Positions 1-5,522 of a stretch of DNA of 5,522 nt are shown here, one piece after another; position 1 is the first letter of the stretch; the number at the start of each line of letters is the position of its first letter. The notes under the pieces are model-generated. The model was given only the letters and a program-made list of their open reading frames with translations. It did not search any database and was not told where the DNA came from. The position numbers and the translations under genes are program-made. The stretch covers positions 1,363-6,884 of the forward strand of contig DDDD01000058.1 of the NCBI GenBank assembly GCA_002335945.1, written 5' to 3'. The DNA comes from Porticoccaceae bacterium UBA1989. GTDB taxonomy: Bacteria > Pseudomonadota > Gammaproteobacteria > Pseudomonadales > Porticoccaceae.

Positions 1-584
1 AGCTCTAAATCTTTCTCTTTAAACAGCTTGGCCAGACCTAAGAAGATCTTTACAAATTGCTTAATCTGGACGCCTTTCAGGCCCAATTTGAAAGCTAGAT
101 CACGACCCTGATATGGCTGTGCGCCAGTGACCGGATCAATAATCGCTTTAAGAATTTTCTCGGGAGTCTCTTCTGCTACTTTCTCGATCTCAACACCACC
201 TTCGGTTGAGGCCATGAAGATAATGCGACGGCTTGCACGGTCGACAACGGCACCAAGATATAGCTCTTGATCAATTTCAGTGCAGGTCTCTACCAGAATA
301 CGGCTGACCGGCTGGCCATTGGCGTCTGTCTGGTAAGTGACTAGGTTATTACCCAACCACTTTTTGGAGAACTCTTCGATTTCGGCTTTGGTACTGACCA
401 GCTTTACGCCGCCCGCTTTACCGCGACCACCAGCGTGGACCTGGGCTTTAACTACCCACTTCTCTCCGCCAATTACATCGGCAGCAGCAACTGCTTCCTC
501 TGGAGTCTGTGCAGCAATGCCCTTAGACACTGGCAGTCCGTACTCAGCAAATAGCTGCTTACCCTGATATTCGTGCAGGTTCAT
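1..584 (-). CDS. sucC: Succinyl-CoA synthetase (ADP-forming) beta subunit, N-terminal half (partial)
   Basis: This subunit pairs with SucD to convert succinyl-CoA to succinate with formation of ATP (or GTP) in the cytoplasmic TCA cycle. The 194 whole codons present start MNLHEYQGKQLF, the classic SucC opening, and cover the ATP-grasp region. Visible nucleotide-site residues match E. coli SucC positions without gaps: Lys46 (WVVKAQVH), Gly53-Arg54-Gly55 (HAGGRGKAGG), Glu99, Thr102 and Glu107. The conserved stretches LVTYQTDANGQPV, ASTEGGVEIEKVAEETP and PYQGRDLAFKLGLKG follow. The family is about 388 residues, so about half is missing: the reading frame runs off the left edge without a stop, just before the Mg-binding Asn/Asp expected near residues 199 and 213. 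The ATG at 584 is chosen because it gives the family N-terminus and has a purine-rich ribosome site upstream. It lies 89 nt after lpdA, and sucD is expected next outside the window. Identification is secure. Confidence 0.97.
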   Translation of the reverse strand, partial: MNLHEYQGKQLFAEYGLPVSKGIAAQTPEEAVAAADVIGGEKWVVKAQVHAGGRGKAGGVKLVSTKAEIEEFSKKWLGNNLVTYQTDANGQPVSRILVETCTEIDQELYLGAVVDRASRRIIFMASTEGGVEIEKVAEETPEKILKAIIDPVTGAQPYQGRDLAFKLGLKGVQIKQFVKIFLGLAKLFKEKDLE

Positions 585-588
585 ACTT

Positions 589-596
589 CTCTTCCC
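589..596 (-). promoter_or_regulatory. Ribosome binding site of sucC
   Basis: The transcript reads GGGAAGAG followed by AAGT and the ATG at 584. The purine-rich run is a fair Shine-Dalgarno match; taking GGAA (595-592) as the core, the spacing is 7 nt. It supports the ATG at 584 as the start. There is no overlap with lpdA, so sucC translation must begin here independently rather than by reinitiation at a shared stop/start. Confidence 0.65.
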
Positions 597-620
597 GTTA
601 AATCTTTCGGATGGATAAAT

Positions 621-649
621 GCCCAGAACATTTTATGAATGCTCTGGGC
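621..649 (-). promoter_or_regulatory. Intergenic hairpin between lpdA and sucC (possible attenuator or mRNA-stability element)
   Basis: An inverted repeat fills the middle of the 89-nt lpdA-sucC gap. In the minus-strand transcript the arms are GCCCAGAGCATT (649-638) and AATGTTCTGGGC (632-621), giving a 12-bp stem with one G-U pair and a 5-nt loop, CATAA (637-633). The stem begins 24 nt after the lpdA stop and ends 36 nt before the sucC start. The bases after it are ATTTATCC, not an unbroken U tract, so it is not a canonical intrinsic terminator. Because sucC follows on the same strand, partial attenuation or protection of upstream mRNA from 3' exonucleases is more plausible than full termination. 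The structure is seen in the sequence; its function is inferred. Confidence 0.5.
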
Positions 650-673
650 TGTTAAAAGGTATGTTTAATTTTG

Positions 674-2116
674 TTATTTGCGACGCTTGCGATTGGGCAT
701 ATGAATGGCAGCACCATTCACAGCCAAGGCTGCCTCATGAACGGTTTCCGACAATGTCGGGTGTGCAAATACGGTCATACCTAAATCTTCTGCGCTTGAG
801 CCAAACTCCATGGCAATAGCCACCTGCTGTACTAGGTCGGCGGCACTTGGGCCTACAATGTGACATCCCAAAATTCGGTCTGTGTCTGCATGGGCAATAA
901 TTTTTACCATGCCTTCTGTATCGTTAGCGGCCATGGCACGGCCACTGGCTGCGAATGGGAAGGTGCCTACGTTGAAAGGCTCCCCTGCCGCTTTAAGCTG
1001 TTCTTCGGTGCGACCCACAGAGGCAACCTCTGGATGGGTATAAATAACATTAGGCACGATGTCGTAGTTCATCTGGGCTTTGTGGCCGGCGATAATCTCG
1101 GCAACCATTACGCCCTCTTCTGAACCTTTGTGGGCCAACATTGGGCCACGAACCAAATCGCCAATGGCATAAACGCCGGTCATATTGGTGGCACATTGGT
1201 CGTTAACAAACACGGTACCGCGTTCATCTAACTGCACACCACTGTCGTCGGCTAACAAGCCATCGGTGAAGGCGCGACGGCCGACACAGACAATTAGCTT
1301 ATCGAAGGTTTCTTTGTGCTCGGAGCCATCGGTGGTCATAAAGGTGACTTCGACAGTCTTGCCTTTAATCTCGGTACCGGTAACACGGGCACCCAAGCGG
1401 ATATCGAGACCCTGCTTGGTGAAGATTTTTTTAGACTCTTTGGCAATGCCCTTGTCCATGATGGCCAAAAAGTCTTCCATTGCTTCGAGCAGAACCACGT
1501 CGGAACCCAAACGGTTCCAAACAGAACCCAACTCCAAACCAATAACGCCGGCGCCAATAACACCTAAACGCTTGGGCACTTCGCCAATTTCTAGGGCGCC
1601 AGTGGAATCTAGAATCAAATCGCCATCAACTTTGGCAACGGGGATGGCAATAGGCAGTGAGCCTGACGCCAAGATAACATTGTCGGCGTCGATAACAGAC
1701 ACAACACCGTCGTTGTCGGTGAGCTCTACTTTCTTGCCTGCCAGCAACTTGCCTGTGCCATATAAGGCAGTAACGCCATTGGCTTTAAACAACCCAGCGA
1801 TGCCGCTAGTGAGCTGGTCAATGATGCTGTTCTTGCGCTTGAGCATGGCAGGAATATCCATGGCCACGCCTTTGGTGGTAATACCGTGAATGCCGAGCTC
1901 TTCTTTGGCTTCATAATATTTAAACGAGCTGTCTAACAATGTTTTAGACGGGATGCAGCCAACGTTTAGGCAGGTTCCGCCGTTAACGCCCTGGCCTTCG
2001 TTGTTTTTCCACTTCTCAATACAGGCTGTTTTGAGCCCTAACTGAGCAGCACGAATAGCAGCGACATAACCAGCAGGACCGCTGCCGATGATTACAACAT
2101 CATATTTATCAGACAT
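674..2116 (-). CDS. lpdA: Dihydrolipoyl dehydrogenase (E3) of the 2-oxoglutarate dehydrogenase complex
   Basis: This FAD flavoprotein reoxidises dihydrolipoamide on the E2 lipoyl arm and passes the electrons to NAD+. At 480 residues it is full length for the family. In order it shows: the N-terminal FAD Rossmann motif GSGPAG (residues 11-16); the redox-active disulfide in GGTCLNVGCIPSK (Cys49 and Cys54); the NAD-binding motif GAGVIG (188-193) in the second Rossmann fold; the second FAD motif TGVYAIGD (313-320); and the C-terminal dimerisation domain with the catalytic His452-Pro453/Glu457 dyad in FAHPTLSETVHEA. The extended loop EKWKNNEGQGVNGG before the disulfide resembles Pseudomonas LpdG and mitochondrial E3 rather than the shorter E. 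coli Lpd. The protein ends in a basic NRKRRK tail. The ATG at 2116 is supported by the family N-terminus (MSDKYDVVIIGSG) and a Shine-Dalgarno site. It lies 31 nt downstream of sucB and 89 nt upstream of sucC, indicating the OGDH-dedicated E3, although it could also serve pyruvate dehydrogenase. It is often named lpdG in pseudomonads. Confidence 0.97.
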   Translation of the reverse strand: MSDKYDVVIIGSGPAGYVAAIRAAQLGLKTACIEKWKNNEGQGVNGGTCLNVGCIPSKTLLDSSFKYYEAKEELGIHGITTKGVAMDIPAMLKRKNSIIDQLTSGIAGLFKANGVTALYGTGKLLAGKKVELTDNDGVVSVIDADNVILASGSLPIAIPVAKVDGDLILDSTGALEIGEVPKRLGVIGAGVIGLELGSVWNRLGSDVVLLEAMEDFLAIMDKGIAKESKKIFTKQGLDIRLGARVTGTEIKGKTVEVTFMTTDGSEHKETFDKLIVCVGRRAFTDGLLADDSGVQLDERGTVFVNDQCATNMTGVYAIGDLVRGPMLAHKGSEEGVMVAEIIAGHKAQMNYDIVPNVIYTHPEVASVGRTEEQLKAAGEPFNVGTFPFAASGRAMAANDTEGMVKIIAHADTDRILGCHIVGPSAADLVQQVAIAMEFGSSAEDLGMTVFAHPTLSETVHEAALAVNGAAIHMPNRKRRK

Positions 2117-2123
2117 TTAATAT

Positions 2124-2127
2124 ACCT
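2124..2127 (-). promoter_or_regulatory. Ribosome binding site of lpdA
   Basis: The transcript reads AGGT, then 7 nt (ATATTAA), then the ATG at 2116. The match is short but well placed, in an AT-rich leader likely to be weakly structured. It lies in the 31-nt sucB-lpdA gap, which has no promoter or terminator that I can support, consistent with co-transcription with sucB. Confidence 0.55.
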
Positions 2128-2147
2128 ATTTATCAGTAACTTACGTG

Positions 2148-3347
<1,200 letters not shown>

Positions 3348-3355
3348 TAATCTAT

Positions 3356-3359
3356 TCCT
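3356..3359 (-). promoter_or_regulatory. Ribosome binding site of sucB
   Basis: The transcript reads AGGA, then 8 nt (ATAGATTA), then the ATG at 3347. Spacing and sequence are good for a Shine-Dalgarno site and fix the sucB start. The whole 33-nt sucA-sucB gap is leader sequence, with no visible terminator or promoter. Confidence 0.65.
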
Positions 3360-3380
3360 AGTCTTGTTATAAGAGTGTTG

Positions 3381-5522
3381 TTATGAGGTGAAGCTTAGTG
3401 CTTCATCAATAAATTTCTTCTGCTCTTCTAAATGAACAGACATATAACCCGCTGCCGGTGCCGCTGAACTCTCGCGGCCAACATAGCTAAGGTGTAGCTG
3501 CGGGTGTGTGCGCTGTATTACATGGCGCATATGGTGCTGACTGCTGTACCAGGCGCCCTGGTTCATTGGCTCTTCCTGACACCAGACGATATCTTTAATA
3601 TTGCTGTAGGCTTTGAGTATCTCTTCCAATTCATCATCGGGGAATGGATACAGTTGCTCTAAACGCACCAGCGCAACATCGGTGATGCCGCGGGCTTCAC
3701 GCTCTTCTAGCAGATGGTAATAAACCTTACCAGAGCAGAGTACAACGCGTTTTGCCCCTGCCATATCTATGCTGCTATCGCCGATAACATTGAGGAACTC
3801 TTCGTTAGCCAGCTCTTCCAATGAAGAGGTTGCCAGCTTGTGACGCAAAATCCACTTGGGACTCATAATCACTAGCGGACGACGCATAGGGCGAATCGCC
3901 TGACGACGTAGCAGGTGGAAAATCTGTGCCGGGGTGGTTGGGTTACAGATCTGCATGTTGTGCTCTGCACAAAGCTGCAAGAAGCGCTCTAGACGTGCCG
4001 AGCTATGCTCTGGCCCCTGCCCTTCAAAACCATGGGGCAGCATCATTGTTAGACCGGATAAACGGCCCCACTTGTGCTCACCACTGGCGATAAACTGATC
4101 GATAACAACCTGGGCACCATTGGCGAAATCACCAAACTGGGCTTCCCAGATAATGAGTCCTGCTGGCGCGGTAGTGGCATAGCCATATTCGAAGGCCAGT
4201 ACGGCTTCTTCGGATAACACTGAATCGTAGATATCAAAACGTGGCTGGTCATCGGCCAAGTTTGTTAATGGCAGATAGGCTTCGCCATCTTTCTGATTAA
4301 ACACAACAGCATGTCGGTGAGAGAATGTACCGCGACGCACGTCTTGACCCGTAATACGGATCGGAAATCCTTCATGGAGCAATGTGCCATAGGCCAGAAG
4401 CTCAGCCATACCCCAGTTTAGGGGAAGAGCACCACCGGCCATCTTGCGACGGTCATCATAAATTTTAGCCACCTGACGCTGCACCTGAATGCCGTCTGGA
4501 ATATGGGTAATCTTGGCGGCCACTTCTTGCAGGGCTTTAATATCTAGGCCTGTTTTAGCCGGCGTGCGCCATTCGTGGCCGAGGTACGGCTCCCAGTTAA
4601 CGAACAGACTGGTGTCTGGCTCGCGCACAAGGTTATGCACTACAAACTCACCATTATCCAAGCGCGCTCTGTAGTCATTGGCCATTTCGTTGGCCTGATC
4701 CTGCTCTACTACGCCTTCAGACACTAGCTTCTGAGCATAGAGGGTACGGGTGGTTGAATGCTTGCGGATAATTTCGTACATCAATGGCTGAGTAGAAGAT
4801 GGCTCGTCGGTTTCGTTGTGACCGCGACGGCGATAACAAACCAGATCGATAACCACATCTTTACCAAACTCGTAGCGGTAATCCATGGCCAACATAGCCG
4901 CAAACATCACTGCGTCTGGGTTGTCGCCATTGACGTGCAGAATCGGCGCCTGAACCATCTTGGCGATATCTGTACAGTATTCTGTGGAGCGGGCGTCATC
5001 TTGGCGGCTAGTGGTAAAGCCGACCTGATTATTGATCACAACATGGATGGTGCCACCGGTTTTATAGGCGCGAGTCTGAGACAGCTGGAACGTCTCCATC
5101 ACAACACCCTGACCCGCAAAGGCTGCATCGCCGTGCATCAAGATTGGTACAACCTTTTCGCCTTTCACGTCGTTACGACGATCCTGACGGGCGCGACCAG
5201 AACCCACTACTACGGGGCAAGAAATTTCTAGGTGAGAGGGGTTAAAACCCAGTGCCATATGCACTTCGCCGCCAGGTGTCATTACATTGGATGAGAAACC
5301 CTGGTGGTACTTCACGTCACCGGACGTATTGACTAGGCGCTTGCCTTCAAATTCTTCGAACATCTCAGCGGGGTTCTTACCCAGAATGTTTACCAGAACG
5401 TTAAGTCGACCACGGTGAGCCATGGCCATAACAATTTCTTTACAGCCGTATTCGCCAGAACGCTTAACCAAGCAATCCAGCAGCGGAATAAGACTTTCGC
5501 CACCCTCAAGACCAAAGCGCTT
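3381..5522 (-). CDS. sucA: 2-oxoglutarate dehydrogenase E1 component (partial, N-terminus missing)
   Basis: SucA is the thiamine-diphosphate-dependent E1 that decarboxylates 2-oxoglutarate and succinylates the lipoyl arm of SucB. The window holds 713 C-terminal residues and the TAA stop. E. coli SucA has about 933, so about 220 N-terminal residues lie beyond position 5522. Numbering from the first codon here (KRFGLEGGES, a conserved SucA segment), the features are: MAHRGRLNVL (33-42); the ThDP/Mg motif beginning HGDAAFAGQG (GD at 131-132) and closing with Asn164-Asn165 in VINNQVGF; RRGHNETDEPS (232-242); GQDVRRGTFSHRHAV (392-406) and SEEAVLAFEYGYA (437-449) in the transketolase-like pyrimidine-binding domain; EAQFGDFANGAQ (460-471); PHGFEGQGPEHSSARLERF (496-514); and the C-terminal domain with SGKVYYHLLEER and WCQEEPMNQGAWY. 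No frameshift or missing motif is seen. The frame continues in register to the window edge, so the TTG at 5471 is internal and not a start. sucB follows after 33 nt. Confidence 0.98.
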   Translation of the reverse strand, partial: KRFGLEGGESLIPLLDCLVKRSGEYGCKEIVMAMAHRGRLNVLVNILGKNPAEMFEEFEGKRLVNTSGDVKYHQGFSSNVMTPGGEVHMALGFNPSHLEISCPVVVGSGRARQDRRNDVKGEKVVPILMHGDAAFAGQGVVMETFQLSQTRAYKTGGTIHVVINNQVGFTTSRQDDARSTEYCTDIAKMVQAPILHVNGDNPDAVMFAAMLAMDYRYEFGKDVVIDLVCYRRRGHNETDEPSSTQPLMYEIIRKHSTTRTLYAQKLVSEGVVEQDQANEMANDYRARLDNGEFVVHNLVREPDTSLFVNWEPYLGHEWRTPAKTGLDIKALQEVAAKITHIPDGIQVQRQVAKIYDDRRKMAGGALPLNWGMAELLAYGTLLHEGFPIRITGQDVRRGTFSHRHAVVFNQKDGEAYLPLTNLADDQPRFDIYDSVLSEEAVLAFEYGYATTAPAGLIIWEAQFGDFANGAQVVIDQFIASGEHKWGRLSGLTMMLPHGFEGQGPEHSSARLERFLQLCAEHNMQICNPTTPAQIFHLLRRQAIRPMRRPLVIMSPKWILRHKLATSSLEELANEEFLNVIGDSSIDMAGAKRVVLCSGKVYYHLLEEREARGITDVALVRLEQLYPFPDDELEEILKAYSNIKDIVWCQEEPMNQGAWYSSQHHMRHVIQRTHPQLHLSYVGRESSAAPAAGYMSVHLEEQKKFIDEALSFTS

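Noticed and set aside
585..673. Possible internal promoter for sucC in the 89-nt gap
   Set aside because: AT-rich bits such as CATAAAAT in the transcript orientation resemble a -10 box, but there is no acceptable -35 element at proper spacing and the bases sit inside the hairpin.
1185..1889. 234-codon open frame on the plus strand opposite lpdA
   Set aside because: It lies wholly inside lpdA on the opposite strand. Its translation is rich in Ser, Thr, Pro and Leu with no recognisable domain, as expected from the complement of a well-conserved coding gene.
2132..2144. Small palindrome GTAAGTTAC just after the sucB stop
   Set aside because: Its arms are only four bases, which is expected by chance and too short to be a terminator or operator.
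4758..5231. 157-codon open frame on the plus strand opposite sucA
   Set aside because: It is fully antisense to conserved ThDP-binding sequence of SucA, shows no family motif, and has no convincing operon or promoter context. It is a shadow frame.
5469..5471. TTG that could be read as a start codon for a 696-residue sucA product
   Set aside because: The same frame stays open to the window edge and encodes the conserved SucA segment KRFGLEGGES upstream, so this TTG is an internal leucine of a gene that begins outside the window.

Overview
The window is a stretch of a bacterial TCA-cycle operon, read entirely from the minus strand. In the direction of transcription (high to low coordinates) it holds the 3' three-quarters of sucA (2-oxoglutarate dehydrogenase E1), complete sucB (dihydrolipoyl succinyltransferase E2), complete lpdA (dihydrolipoyl dehydrogenase E3) and the 5' half of sucC (succinyl-CoA synthetase beta). 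Both ends of the window cut through genes: sucA enters at position 5522 and sucC leaves at position 1.

The gene order sucA-sucB-lpd-sucC, with a dedicated E3 gene between sucB and sucC, is the arrangement known from Pseudomonas and many other non-enteric Gammaproteobacteria. In E. coli, by contrast, lpd sits with aceEF. The proteins resemble gammaproteobacterial homologues over their whole length, and base composition is near 50% GC by eye. A non-enteric, possibly marine gammaproteobacterium is a reasonable inference, but the genus cannot be fixed from this window.

Layout: sucA 5522-3381; 33-nt gap with the sucB ribosome binding site; sucB 3347-2148; 31-nt gap with the lpdA ribosome binding site; lpdA 2116-674; 89-nt gap with a 12-bp hairpin and the sucC ribosome binding site; sucC 584-1. 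Coding density is about 97%. No gene-free stretch exceeds 89 bases, and I see no tRNA, rRNA, mobile element or CRISPR array.

The products form one metabolic unit. SucA decarboxylates 2-oxoglutarate and passes the succinyl group to the lipoyl arm of SucB. SucB transfers it to CoA, and LpdA reoxidises the dihydrolipoyl arm with NAD+. SucC, with SucD expected just beyond the left edge, then converts succinyl-CoA to succinate while making a nucleoside triphosphate. All catalytic motifs that fall inside the window look intact.

I found no sign of a new biological system. The one element the genes do not explain is the lpdA-sucC intergenic hairpin, which may tune expression or mRNA stability between the dehydrogenase genes and the succinyl-CoA synthetase genes.
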